64,000 nucleotides of DNA from CAZDRX01 sp964508225. GTDB lineage: Bacteria > Patescibacteriota > Gracilibacteria > Peribacterales > Peribacteraceae. The notes below the pieces were generated by a model. The model was not told where the DNA came from and searched no databases. It saw only the letters and a list, made by a program, of their open reading frames with translations. Below, one piece after another: positions 26,585-35,081 of the stretch. The number at the start of each line of letters is the position of its first letter. The first letter of the stretch is position 1. The DNA lies in contig CAZDRX010000009.1 in the NCBI GenBank assembly GCA_964508225.1, forward strand, positions 1 to 64,000, read 5' to 3'. The translations under genes and the position numbers were made by a program.

Positions 26585-26586
26585 CC

Positions 26587-26615
26587 TTGTAGCCGCGGCA
26601 TGCGTCACCTACAAT
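26587..26615 (+). promoter_or_regulatory. greA promoter
   Basis: TTGTAG (26587-26592), 17 bases, TACAAT (26610-26615), then 10 bases to the greA ATG. The -35 begins within a few bases of the csrA terminator T-run. The same TTGTAG/17/TAC(A/A)NT layout is seen at hisS. Confidence 0.65.
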
Positions 26616-26625
26616 CCTCCCCGCT

Positions 26626-27150
26626 ATGACCACCAAGCAAAATCCCCCAGCCGGCACGTTCACAGACAGCGAGGAAGTCCTGGTCACCAAGGAAGGCCTG
26701 AAGAAAATCAAAGACGAACTCGATTTCCTGAAATCCACGAAGCGTGAGGAAATCGCGATGCGTCTCAAAGAAGCGATCTCCTACGGAGACCTCTCCGAGA
26801 ACGCCGAGTACGAGGAAGCCAAGAATGAACAGGCGTTCGTCGAGGGACGTATCCTGGAGCTGGAGAAGCAGGTGAAGAACGCACGCCTCATCACGGAGCA
26901 CGATATCAAGAAAGCCGCGAAGGGCATCTCCATCGAAATCGGTTCCGTCGTGACGGTGAGGAACAAGACCGACGGCGACGAGCCGGAGACGTACACGATC
27001 GTGGGATCCATGGAAGCCGATCCGATCGAGCACAAAATCAGCAACGAATCCCCGATCGGCAAGGCGCTGCTCGGCCGCGAGAAGGGCGATACGGTCGACG
27101 TCATCGCACCTGCGGGAAAATTCAAGTACGAGATTCTCAAAGTCGCGTAA
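26626..27150 (+). CDS. greA: Transcription elongation factor GreA
   Basis: The 174-residue protein has the N-terminal coiled coil (LVTKEGLKKIKDELDFL ... SYGDLSENAEYEEAKNEQAFVEGRI) with the acidic tip residues that reach the RNA polymerase active site, and the C-terminal FKBP-like domain (IEIGSVVTVRN; SPIGKALLGREKGDTVDV). It restarts backtracked polymerase by stimulating RNA cleavage. The N-terminus has about 12 extra residues before the usual start. No Shine-Dalgarno site fits in the 10 bases after the -10. Confidence 0.95.
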   Translation: MTTKQNPPAGTFTDSEEVLVTKEGLKKIKDELDFLKSTKREEIAMRLKEAISYGDLSENAEYEEAKNEQAFVEGRILELEKQVKNARLITEHDIKKAAKGISIEIGSVVTVRNKTDGDEPETYTIVGSMEADPIEHKISNESPIGKALLGREKGDTVDVIAPAGKFKYEILKVA

Positions 27151-27206
27151 GTCATCCGAGTGGATGAGGAACGCGGAATGCTTTATTGTGCACACGCATT
27201 CTTTGC

Positions 27207-27596
27207 ATGGCTGACCAGACGACTCCTCCTCCGGCGACTGTCCTCGTCGTTCCTCCCGATACGGAGCTGCGCTTCGCAGAACTCTTGGCTCTGATCAAGG
27301 GATCGGAGAGTATGAACAACGAGGAACGCCAATACTGGATCAACATCCTGCCGATCATGACGCAGGAACAGCTGAAGAATCTGGAAGACATTCTCTCGAG
27401 CGAAAAGAAACAACTTGCCGCCATCGACGAGAAATACACCAAGCAGGGTCCCGGCACGGACAGTGGCGTTACCGCAGAAGCGATCGGGGAGAAGATCCGC
27501 TCACGGAAGCAGAAGCGTGAAGAGGTGGAACGCGAAGAGGCGAAAACCGAAGCAGGGACGGAAGACCAGCTTCTATCGCAGATCCAGTCGCTCTAG
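27207..27596 (+). CDS. Small coiled-coil protein of unknown function
   Basis: The 129-residue protein begins MADQTTPPPATVLVV and has an acidic helical middle (ELRFAELLALIKG; NEERQYWINILPIMTQEQLKNLEDIL) and a charged coiled-coil C-terminus. The pattern of a short helical domain that contains EERQYWINILPxMTxEQ is common in CPR hypothetical proteins, from memory. ATG 27207 is preferred over 27186. It is convergent with holA, and the two stop codons share a CTAG palindrome (27593-27596). Function unknown. Confidence 0.65.
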   Translation: MADQTTPPPATVLVVPPDTELRFAELLALIKGSESMNNEERQYWINILPIMTQEQLKNLEDILSSEKKQLAAIDEKYTKQGPGTDSGVTAEAIGEKIRSRKQKREEVEREEAKTEAGTEDQLLSQIQSL

Positions 27597-28552
27597 CGGC
27601 ATTTCAGAATCGCACGCTCGGCGAGCGCGACGACTTCGCCCTGATGCTCCGCGGTGTAATGATAACCTCCGGACTTGAGCGCGATATCCGCCTCCGAGGC
27701 CCAGGTGACAAGATCATTCATCTTCGCGCTGTCCATGGATCTCGCGAGCGGCAGGAGCCCTCTCACCGCGAGGAAGTGCAACCCGAATGCGGATGCGATC
27801 GTCCGTTCGTCGCGAAGCCCACCGTCAATACCAGACCACACGAGTGTGAGGTTCTTGATCATGTTCAGGAGAATCACCCAGAGTCCGTACGGATCCTCTC
27901 CCCTTTCGAGCTGACCGCGGAGAAAATGGAGTGCCTCATCGGGTTTCCTGTTTCCCACCAGATCCGTGAGGCGCCAGATGACCTGCTCACCGGACGGAAC
28001 AGCCAGCCGCTCGACATGGGAAACGGTGATCGCCCCGTTTGCAAACGCTGAGAGCTTCCTGAGTTCGGATTCGAGTGTCCACTGATCGCTGCCGGTGATG
28101 GTGAGCAGCCGATCAAAGACCGGACGCTCGATGGACGCTCCCTCGGCGGACACCACTCCCTTCGCCCACGCGTAGAGCTCTGCAGGGCTGAGAGAGCCGA
28201 AGTCCTTGTGCTGGGCGAGAGCCGCGATCTCCTTCGTGACGCCGAGACGTTTGTCGGGCTTGGGATCCGCGATGACGACGAGGGTCTGCGGGTGGATCGC
28301 CTCCGCGACAGAGACGAATTCCTCCCGTTCGATGCGCGGAATTCCCCGGATGAGGACGAGGCGCTTCTCCGCGATGAAGGGCATGGAGGAAACGGCATCC
28401 AGAAGACCGGAAAGTGATGCATCCTTGCCGGAAATCTCGAGGAAGTTCTCGGGGCCGTGCTTCTCGCAGAAGGCCTTCTTCCAGCGCAGAACCTCCTTTT
28501 CAAGAGCGTAGGCGTTCTCGCCGGTGAAGAGGTGCAACGTGGCCTCGGGCAT
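27593..28552 (-). CDS. holA: DNA polymerase III subunit delta (HolA-like)
   Basis: The 319-residue protein has the clamp-loader delta pattern: LHLFTGENAYALEKEVLRWK at the N-terminus (a Walker-A-like region without a functional P-loop), FIAEKRLVLIRGIPR, and TITGSDQWTLESELRKLSAF followed by VIWRLTDLVGNRKPDEALHFLRGQL and the C-terminal helical collar. Delta opens the sliding clamp during loading. ATG 28552 (MPEATLHLF) is preferred over an upstream in-frame ATG at 28630. Confidence rests on overall motif order, since the family is divergent. Confidence 0.85.
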   Translation of the reverse strand: MPEATLHLFTGENAYALEKEVLRWKKAFCEKHGPENFLEISGKDASLSGLLDAVSSMPFIAEKRLVLIRGIPRIEREEFVSVAEAIHPQTLVVIADPKPDKRLGVTKEIAALAQHKDFGSLSPAELYAWAKGVVSAEGASIERPVFDRLLTITGSDQWTLESELRKLSAFANGAITVSHVERLAVPSGEQVIWRLTDLVGNRKPDEALHFLRGQLERGEDPYGLWVILLNMIKNLTLVWSGIDGGLRDERTIASAFGLHFLAVRGLLPLARSMDSAKMNDLVTWASEADIALKSGGYHYTAEHQGEVVALAERAILKCR

Positions 28553-28695
28553 GACAGGGATGCTACTGACGAATAAAGTGCAGAGTAAGTCAAATAAACT
28601 GTACAAGTTTCGGACATGTATCCAAATCACATCCTAAGATCCCGTCAATGTCTCCCCATGGAGAAAAACCGTGTTTTGGAGTACTATAAGGAGAA

Positions 28696-29049
28696 ATGAA
28701 ACACCCATATTCCCTCTTCAGGCGTAAGTCTCTCAGGAGCGTCCTCGTCGTCGCGGGAAGCATGAGCGTGGCCTTCGCTCTCGGCATCGAAACTGCCGGG
28801 GACGTCCAGCCCGTCATTCTTCCGACGCGCGCCGATGCGAACGTCCTCTCGGGTGACTTCAATGCCAACGGGCAGCTGGATTTGGACGACGTCCACACGG
28901 CTCTGGAGATCGCGGACGGTTACCGCACGCCCACTCCGCAGGAGTTGGCTGCCGACCCGAACCGCGACTATCAGATCACCACGGAGGACGCGATGTCCAT
29001 CCTCGAGCAGCTCCAGCGCACGCCGCAGAAGCCGCACGTCGAACTCTAA
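28696..29049 (+). CDS. Secreted dockerin-like protein
   Basis: The 117-residue protein has a signal peptide or anchor (VLVVAGSMSVAFALGI) and a C-terminal type I dockerin-like domain: two EF-hand-like calcium loops, GDFNANGQLDLDDVHTAL (residues about 53-70) and DPNRDYQITTEDAMSIL (about 87-103), separated by a helix. Dockerins bind cohesins. It has one of the few strong Shine-Dalgarno sites in the window (AAGGAG, 28688-28693). It starts a three-gene run with a cohesin-like and a cupredoxin-like protein. No catalytic module is attached. Confidence 0.75.
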   Translation: MKHPYSLFRRKSLRSVLVVAGSMSVAFALGIETAGDVQPVILPTRADANVLSGDFNANGQLDLDDVHTALEIADGYRTPTPQELAADPNRDYQITTEDAMSILEQLQRTPQKPHVEL

Positions 29050-29095
29050 GTCCGACAAGCGCGTCACGGCAGATATCAAACCCACACATACCCAC

Positions 29096-30415
29096 ATGCA
29101 CTTCCTCCGTCATACCACCGTCGTCGTCCTCGCCATGGGGATCGTCGTCTCGGGATTCCCGATGACGGCTCACGCTGAGATGACCATGACGATGACGCTT
29201 GCGCCGCACTGCACATCCGAAGACCGTACAACGTGTCCGGCATTCGAGGTCGCAAACGGATCGAGCATCAAGACAGGCAAACTCGCAGCAGGCGACATTC
29301 TGGATCTCGACGTCGTCGTCTCGGGACCGGAGTTCGGGAGTGTCCGCTCGGTACGCTCCTGGCTGACGTACGAACCCTCAGTGCTCGAGTACCGCAGCGT
29401 AGAGCTCACGAAGGAGCTTCCTTCGCCGAGCGCAGGAGAGCAGACGGCCGATGCCGTCGGCAACGTGGTGAAGATCGGCGGCAGCACGGACAGCGGGCTC
29501 TCGGGAAACAACGTCGCCGTCGCACGCGTCACCTTCCGCGTTCTTTCGACGACGCAGGACGCAGTGATCTCCTTCAATGACTTTCAGGCAGACGGCACCG
29601 GACACACGTCGGTGAATGGTCCGAGAGGTGCCGGTGCGCAGAATCAGGGCGCACTCCCCGACCCGCCGTGCATCAGTTCGATCATCGGCTGCCGCGGAAC
29701 GCCGCAGGCGATGCTCTCCATCGAACCGTCGACACTCACGGTCACGCTCGCGGAAGCCGCAGGCATCGTTCCTACGGCCACGGCCGCACAGCTCGTCACA
29801 GGATCATCTTCCTCGACATCGGGCGCAGCCGCCTCTTCTTCCTCCGTTGCGAGTACGGCAGACACTTCCTCGTCCGCAGCCGCCACGACGACCACGGGAG
29901 ATTCCACATTCGGCATCCTTCAGGTACAGGGCGTGAAAGTCACGACCCGCGACACCATGGTCTTCATCGGATGGAACGAGCTCCGCAGCGCCGGCATCAA
30001 GGGATACAACGTCTACTACAGCACGGTAAGCGGACGCTACATCCAGCGTCACAGCGTCCCGAAGACCGAGACGAGTCTGACGCTCAGGAATCTCCCTCCG
30101 GACACAACGTACTACTTCGCGGTCCGCGCTGTGAACGCACAGGATCAGGAGAGTGTCTTCAGCCAGGAGGTGTCCGTCATGGTGGGCAGACCCGAGACGG
30201 CATCCGTATCGCTCACTGCACAGCAGACCATCGGCCTCGATGACGATACTCCGGAGGGCAATCCGATGGAGATCCACGGCGGACGCGTCATCCGCGGCGA
30301 GACCGGCATGAGCGACATTCTGTTCATGGTCTTCGGTGTCTCTGCTCTCATCGGTACTGCCTTCGCATTCCGCCGCCAGATGGCGATCCATACACTCATG
30401 CCCCATGCCGTCTGA
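29096..30415 (+). CDS. Surface protein with cohesin-like and fibronectin III domains
   Basis: The 439-residue protein has a signal peptide (VVVLAMGIVVSGFPMTAHA), a cohesin-like domain (residues about 55-175: GDILDLDVVVSGPE, SWLTYEPSVLEYRSVEL, NNVAVARVTFRVLS), a Ser/Ala/Thr linker, a Fn3 domain (about 285-370: VFIGWNELRSAGIKGYNVYYST ... LRNLPPDTTYYFAVRAVN), and a C-terminal membrane helix (ILFMVFGVSALIGTAFAF) preceded by GETGM and followed by Arg-Arg. ATG 29096 has no clear Shine-Dalgarno site. It lies 46 bases after the dockerin gene and overlaps the next gene by 11 bases. It may be the receptor for the dockerin protein (inference). Confidence 0.75.
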   Translation: MHFLRHTTVVVLAMGIVVSGFPMTAHAEMTMTMTLAPHCTSEDRTTCPAFEVANGSSIKTGKLAAGDILDLDVVVSGPEFGSVRSVRSWLTYEPSVLEYRSVELTKELPSPSAGEQTADAVGNVVKIGGSTDSGLSGNNVAVARVTFRVLSTTQDAVISFNDFQADGTGHTSVNGPRGAGAQNQGALPDPPCISSIIGCRGTPQAMLSIEPSTLTVTLAEAAGIVPTATAAQLVTGSSSSTSGAAASSSSVASTADTSSSAAATTTTGDSTFGILQVQGVKVTTRDTMVFIGWNELRSAGIKGYNVYYSTVSGRYIQRHSVPKTETSLTLRNLPPDTTYYFAVRAVNAQDQESVFSQEVSVMVGRPETASVSLTAQQTIGLDDDTPEGNPMEIHGGRVIRGETGMSDILFMVFGVSALIGTAFAFRRQMAIHTLMPHAV

Positions 30416-31427
30416 TCAGAACCCCATCACCGGCTGGCATGCGACCGACGATGAAACGCCGGTTCCTGTCCGCTCAAGCGCGACGTCCGCACCGGTCACC
30501 GCTCCGGCTCCCGTACAGGGACCCGCACACGATATCGCAGAGAGTGACCGCGGCCACGTCCGCATCGAAGCCCACATGCAGGAAAGGAGCAGCCACAGCA
30601 TGACATTCTCCGCTGTTCTCGGGATCCTCATCGCCCTCGGCGGTGTGGCCATGTACCTCGGCATCGGCAATGTGAGTCTGAGAGGTGATCTCACGGGCGG
30701 CACGACGTCCGTCACCATTTCCATCAGCGATGCCGGCGAGTTCAGTCCCGCCTCCGTGGACGTTCATCCGGGAGACACGGTGACGATCGAGAACCGGAAT
30801 ATCGATCCGCAGGTCCTCAAGCCGAAGAGCGGCCGTGAACTGTTCCCCGTGCAGGTCGTCTTCGATGAACCGTACACGTTCACCGTCGCCGCAGATGCCA
30901 TCGGTCAGTACATCTACTACTCCGAGACACTCCCCGCAGACCGCACCGTCACCTTCAACGTGACGCAGGCCAGCGCTGCGAGCCAATCGAGTGCCGTGTC
31001 CTCCTCGGCAGATTCCGCGCCGTCCGACACGATCTCCATTCCGCTTCCGTTCGGCGGAGGCAGCATCGACCTCCCTGCAGACCAATTCCCGTCCTCCTCC
31101 TCATCCTCCGTCCCCGTAGCCGACGTCTCCACGACGCACTCGGGCGACACCGCGACGATCGACCTCGGCGGTGGTGCATCCAGTGCTTCGAGTGTCGATC
31201 TCGGAGGAAGCGGCATCCCGACAAATCCCTACACCGTCGCGAATGCGCCGGTGAGCATCGCCTCATCCGCAGCGAGCACAGCACTCCACAGCGGAGCACC
31301 CCTGCTTGCAAACACGATCCGCCAGCCGAAGCGCAACACCGAAACAGGACCCGCCGGCATGATGCTGCTCTTCATCCCTGCGCTTCTCGGCGTCATGGTG
31401 CTCTCGAGGAAGCTGAACGTCGCGTAA
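30405..31427 (+). CDS. Cupredoxin-like surface protein with C-terminal anchor
   Basis: The 340-residue protein has a polar N-terminus of about 60 residues, a membrane helix (AVLGILIALGGVAMYLGI, about 68-86), then a cupredoxin-like beta-sandwich (about 105-190: ISDAGEFSPASVDVHPGDTVTIENRN ... IGQYIYYSETLPADRTVTFNV). The usual copper-binding His and Cys are not evident, so metal binding is doubtful. A long Ser-rich stretch follows and the end is ETGPAG, a membrane helix (MLLFIPALLGVMVL) and SRK. Start ATG 30405 overlaps the preceding stop, implying translational coupling. It is a candidate sortase substrate. Confidence 0.7.
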   Translation: MPSDQNPITGWHATDDETPVPVRSSATSAPVTAPAPVQGPAHDIAESDRGHVRIEAHMQERSSHSMTFSAVLGILIALGGVAMYLGIGNVSLRGDLTGGTTSVTISISDAGEFSPASVDVHPGDTVTIENRNIDPQVLKPKSGRELFPVQVVFDEPYTFTVAADAIGQYIYYSETLPADRTVTFNVTQASAASQSSAVSSSADSAPSDTISIPLPFGGGSIDLPADQFPSSSSSSVPVADVSTTHSGDTATIDLGGGASSASSVDLGGSGIPTNPYTVANAPVSIASSAASTALHSGAPLLANTIRQPKRNTETGPAGMMLLFIPALLGVMVLSRKLNVA

Positions 31428-31433
31428 CGAAAA

Positions 31434-31461
31434 AGGACGCCCTGATCGGACGTCCCCTTTC
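31434..31461. terminator. Bidirectional terminator
   Basis: Stem GGACG (31435-31439) / CGTCC (31451-31455). On the minus strand it is followed by TTTTT, on the plus strand by CCTTTC. It separates the cupredoxin-like gene from the convergent Ser-rich gene. Confidence 0.65.
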
Positions 31462-31476
31462 TTCGCTGTGACTGTC

Positions 31477-32058
31477 TTAGAGCTGTCCGTCGGACGACTC
31501 GCCGGAAGCGTCTGCGGAGGGCTGCTTGCAAGCCTTGGCTGCAGTCTTGAATGTCTTCCAGGCAGACTTCTTGGCAGTCTTGAAAGTATTGCGGGCAGTC
31601 TTGACGGCCTTCGTGTAAGCCGCCCAAGCTGTCTTGATGGCCGTGTTTCTCTGTGCCGTATCCGTGAGAGCCCAGGCAGCCTTGAGGGCGTCCTTGCGGG
31701 TGGAGAGAGCGGCAGTTGCGGACGTGGAGAACGTCGTCCATGCACCCATGAGAGCGGTGTCGCGCGCGTCGACAGCCGTGACCATGCAGGCTCCATCGAC
31801 ATTCTTCTTGGCCTTCTCCATCTTCTCCTCACCCTTCTTCATCTTGGACGAAGCGGAAGAGGTGGAAGAGGTGGAAGAAACGGATGATGCAGACGATGCA
31901 GATGATGTAGATGATGAGGACGTCACAGACGAAGACGATGAGACCGACGAGGTCTCGGAGGATGAGGACGATGACATGGCACCGTCTTCAGCGAACGCCG
32001 GAAGAGCGGATGACATGGCGAGTGCGGCAACGATGCCGGAGGCGAGATACTTCTTCAT
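31477..32058 (-). CDS. Secreted Ser-rich low-complexity protein with Lys/Ala helix repeats
   Basis: The 193-residue protein has a signal peptide (YLASGIVAALAMSSALPAFA), about 45 residues of almost pure Ser with Thr/Val/Ala, and a basic C-terminal part made of repeated alpha-helical segments with aromatic anchors (AWTTFS, AAWALT, AAWAAYTKA, SAWKTFKTA). Two Cys (in GACMV and AACKQ) could form a disulfide. Similar Ser-tract plus AW-repeat proteins are recurrent in CPR genomes, from memory. Function unknown; export and coating of the surface are likely. TATTAT lies 23 bases upstream. Confidence 0.7.
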   Translation of the reverse strand: MKKYLASGIVAALAMSSALPAFAEDGAMSSSSSSETSSVSSSSSVTSSSSTSSASSASSVSSTSSTSSASSKMKKGEEKMEKAKKNVDGACMVTAVDARDTALMGAWTTFSTSATAALSTRKDALKAAWALTDTAQRNTAIKTAWAAYTKAVKTARNTFKTAKKSAWKTFKTAAKACKQPSADASGESSDGQL

Positions 32059-32192
32059 AGAGAATTGGGAAAAGAAAATAATATTCCGTCGGTTGCGGAG
32101 ACGAATGATCCTACGAAGTCTTACATGAGTCGATTGACAAAACAGATGACTTGAAAGGTCGTCTCCATTTGCCCTGCATCACGGGAACGCGT

Positions 32193-33125
32193 ATGCATGG
32201 AATCATGACACTGTTTCTCACACTCTTCTCGAAGCTCATTCCTCTTCTGGCGATCATCCTGCTTGGCTGGGTGGCAGGCTGCAGGCTGCACGTGAAGAAG
32301 GAAAGCGTCGCGACGCTGCTTCTGTACATTCTGGCGCCGGTCATCGTCTTCCACGGAGCCTACACCGCCGAACTGAATGCGGGGATCGCCATTCTCCCTG
32401 CGTTCTTCTTCCTCTCAGCGTGCCTCTTCGGTTTCACGGGTCTCTTCATCGGGAGATTTCTCTGGAAGGACAACACCCGCAACATCTTCGCGTACACCGT
32501 CGGCACGGGAAATACGGGATACTTCGGGATTCCGGTGGCACTTGCTCTCCTCGGCGATGCTTCACTCAGCGCCGTCGTACTCTCGACGATGGGACTCATC
32601 TTCTACGAAAACTCCGTCGGATTCTTCCTGACGGCCCGCGGCCACTACTCCGTGCGCGACAGCATCTGGAAGGTCGCCCGTCTTCCTTCACTGTACGCAT
32701 TGCTCCTCGGACTCGCGATCAATGCGCTCCACATCACACTGCCGGAAGGGTATCCCGCGATCGCACAGAATTTCCGCGGCGCCTACACGGTGCTCGGCAC
32801 GATGATGGTCGGCCTTGGCATGTCAGGGCAGGCACTCGCCATCGACTGGAAATTCCTCTCATCATGCTTCCTGACGAAATTCATTCTGTGGCCGGTGTAC
32901 GCGTTCGGATTCGTCCTGCTTGATGGGCAGATGCTGCACACCCTGACACCCATGATGCACACCGTCGTGCTCCTGCTCTCCATCATGCCGATGGCAGCGA
33001 ACACCGTTGTCGTGGCCACGGCGCTGAACGTGCAGCCGGGCAAAGCGGCATTCGCCGTTCTCGTAAGCACGCTCTTTGCACTCGTCTACATTCCTCTCGT
33101 ACTCGCGCTTTCCGGCATGTATTAG
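32193..33125 (+). CDS. AEC-family (auxin efflux carrier-like) permease
   Basis: The 310-residue protein has about ten membrane helices in two five-helix halves. Family features are LIPLLAIILLGWVAGC at the start, the first-half segment TVGTGNTGYFGIPVALALLGD and the second-half MPMAANTVVVATAL. Members export or import organic acids and similar small molecules; substrate unknown. ATG 32193 has GGGA 6 bases upstream; ATG 32205 is an alternative. The stop overlaps the stop of the convergent NTR-SLH-CAP gene. Confidence 0.85.
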   Translation: MHGIMTLFLTLFSKLIPLLAIILLGWVAGCRLHVKKESVATLLLYILAPVIVFHGAYTAELNAGIAILPAFFFLSACLFGFTGLFIGRFLWKDNTRNIFAYTVGTGNTGYFGIPVALALLGDASLSAVVLSTMGLIFYENSVGFFLTARGHYSVRDSIWKVARLPSLYALLLGLAINALHITLPEGYPAIAQNFRGAYTVLGTMMVGLGMSGQALAIDWKFLSSCFLTKFILWPVYAFGFVLLDGQMLHTLTPMMHTVVLLLSIMPMAANTVVVATALNVQPGKAAFAVLVSTLFALVYIPLVLALSGMY

Positions 33126-34666
33126 TTGCCGGCGACTCCGCAGAGCCTCGGCGGACTCGAGAGGATGTCGGTACCGAAATGCGCAGTGAGGTAGTACTTG
33201 CCGCCGTTGACGGAGAGTCCGAGTCCGGTGATCGTGAACGAGGGATTCACGATCGCGTTAAAGTGCGGACGGTACGAAAGATCCTGCTCGCCCAGATAAA
33301 AATCGAACGTCGTGCGGACAGCTGCGAGCAGCTCATCGGTGCAGTCGGTATCATTGCAACGGTACGGTCCCCAACCGATATTTTCGGTGAACGTCTGGGA
33401 GTGCACATTCCGGAAATCGAGACCGAGATCGAGGAACCACTGCTTCACCGAAGCATAGTTGTATCCCGCGATGGTCGCGTCGCGCGCGTGATCGATGAAT
33501 CCCTGCTCCGCGGCTGCCTTCGACCAGATGGACGCGCTGCGGGTGAGATATGGGTTGAATGTGTATGACGTGAGTCCCCGCTCGGAGCGCTCGGCGTTGT
33601 ACCAACCGAGCCATGTCTCACGCACGCGCCGGAGATCGACATTCGGAATCTCCGAGTCTTCCGACTGTATACATTTTTTATTCATGAGATCATCCGCCGT
33701 CAGGCTCTCCCTGTCCACGACATGCCGCGAGAGACGCCAGAGCACTTCGACAAGTTCCCCGCGTGTGATCGGCGCATGCACCGAGCGGATGGAAAGCGGA
33801 AGTGCGCCCCGATCCCCTGCCGCGCGGATGAAACGCTCATACCAGACGGCGCCGTCCGCCGGTGTATCGATCTCAAGCGCCTGTGTGATGAGCTTCACCG
33901 CTTCCACCACCGTCACGGACTGCGCGGGGCGGAACGTGCCATCGTGGTACCCCTTGATGAGACCTGCACGGTACGCGCGGCGAAGCGCAAGGTTATACCA
34001 CGCACGCGCATCGATGTCGGTGAACGGAAGTCCGCTGTTCGTGAATGCGTGCTCCGCTTCATTTCTCCAGATCGCATCCTGCGGAAGAAAATGCTCCGAG
34101 AGAATCTGCGCGGTTTCTGCTCTGCTGATCGGACGGTCGGGACGGAAGGACCCGTCGCTGTATCCCTGCACGATCCCCTCCTCACGGAAATCGTGGATCG
34201 CCTGCGCGTACTCGTCATCGGAAGGAACATCTGAAAAGTGAGCAACCGGAAACGGAGATGATGTGACGTGGAGTGAGCGCAGATACCCAAGGTCCTCCGT
34301 GGCATCGCTCAGGATGCGTGTCCCCATACACAGGGTCGTCAGGAGTGAGCCGTCGGATTCGGCCTGCGCGTAGATGAGGTAGCGGTGACCGATGAGGATC
34401 TCCACGCTGCACGATCCGTCCTGCGTCGGAACTTCGATATCGATGGACGCGCCGCCCGCTCCCTTCCATACTTCCACCGGTGTGAAGCGAAGAACCGTCC
34501 ATGCGGCTCCCTTCTCCGACTTCACGTACCGGATCGCATCACCGGTGAACACGACCTGCGAGGATGCATATTTCTCTGCGGGACTTGTGGGAGCGCAACC
34601 GCACGCAAAGACCTGCGCGGGAAGTGCGAGCGCGATCATGCCAAGAACAACATCTGATGTGCGCAT
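33122..34666 (-). CDS. Secreted NTR/TIMP-like, SLH and CAP domain protein
   Basis: The 514-residue protein has a signal peptide ending in QVFA, directly followed by CGC, so the mature protein would begin with Cys as in TIMP/NTR proteins (NTR-like domain about 22-120: CGCAPTSPAEKYASSQVVFTGDA, VEVWKG). Three SLH domains follow (about 145-310: QGYSDGSFRPDRPISRAE; KGYHDGTFRPAQSVTVVEA; third degenerate), then a CAP/SCP domain (about 345-510: WLGWYNAERSERGLTSY, SKAAAEQGFIDHAR, FTENIGWGP, HFNAIVNPSFTITGLGL). It should sit in the S-layer or wall. A Shine-Dalgarno-like AGGA lies 5 bases before the ATG. The function of CAP domains in bacteria is unsettled. Confidence 0.85.
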   Translation of the reverse strand: MRTSDVVLGMIALALPAQVFACGCAPTSPAEKYASSQVVFTGDAIRYVKSEKGAAWTVLRFTPVEVWKGAGGASIDIEVPTQDGSCSVEILIGHRYLIYAQAESDGSLLTTLCMGTRILSDATEDLGYLRSLHVTSSPFPVAHFSDVPSDDEYAQAIHDFREEGIVQGYSDGSFRPDRPISRAETAQILSEHFLPQDAIWRNEAEHAFTNSGLPFTDIDARAWYNLALRRAYRAGLIKGYHDGTFRPAQSVTVVEAVKLITQALEIDTPADGAVWYERFIRAAGDRGALPLSIRSVHAPITRGELVEVLWRLSRHVVDRESLTADDLMNKKCIQSEDSEIPNVDLRRVRETWLGWYNAERSERGLTSYTFNPYLTRSASIWSKAAAEQGFIDHARDATIAGYNYASVKQWFLDLGLDFRNVHSQTFTENIGWGPYRCNDTDCTDELLAAVRTTFDFYLGEQDLSYRPHFNAIVNPSFTITGLGLSVNGGKYYLTAHFGTDILSSPPRLCGVAGN

Positions 34667-34810
34667 GGCTTCCTACGATGCATGACCGAAGAACAACAGA
34701 CAAGCCCATCAATGAAAAACATCGCGAAGGCAAGCTCTGCTTGGCGTGCGAAGCGGCACCTCGCTGAAGGAGAGCTCACGGGAGGAAACCGCAGATTTGC
34801 CTTTCATGAG

Positions 34811-34896
34811 TGGTGGGCCGGGAAGGACTCGAACCTTCGAAGGCGTAAGCCAGCAGATTTACAGTCTGCCCCGTTTGACCGCTTCGGTACCGACCC
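34811..34896 (-). tRNA. tRNA-Tyr (anticodon GUA)
   Basis: On the minus strand the acceptor GGGTCGG pairs with CCGGCCC (one G-U). The anticodon stem GCAGA/TCTGC closes CTGTAAA, giving GTA. A class II variable arm is present, with T arm GAAGGTTCGAGTCCTTC. Discriminator A is at 34814 and CCA is encoded (34811-34813). Confidence 0.96.
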
Positions 34897-35053
34897 ACAG
34901 TGGAACGAAAGAGCCCGCAGATTGTACGGGGCACAGCGACTATCGGCAACCGAAGGCGCAGAACGGCGTGCGCGCGAGTCCGGAAAGAAGGCCGAAAGGA
35001 CAAGGAAACCTGTCGTACGAATGCACAATGATCGAAATCGGTGTCAATCCATC

Positions 35054-35081
35054 GTGAAAGAGCCCCTTGTGCTCGTTTCAC
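35054..35081. promoter_or_regulatory. Inverted repeat (operator-like) over the histone gene -35 region
   Basis: GTGAAA-GAGC (35054-35063) and GCTC-g-TTTCAC (35071-35081) form arms of 10 pairs with one extra base, spaced by 7 bases. The -35 hexamer TTGTGC (35067-35072) lies across the centre, so a bound dimer would block polymerase. Confidence 0.5.

Noticed and set aside
34667..34810. Terminator between tRNA-Tyr and the NTR-SLH-CAP gene
   Set aside because: A weak hairpin (CAAGC/GCTTG) is present on the minus strand but the T-run is not adjacent.
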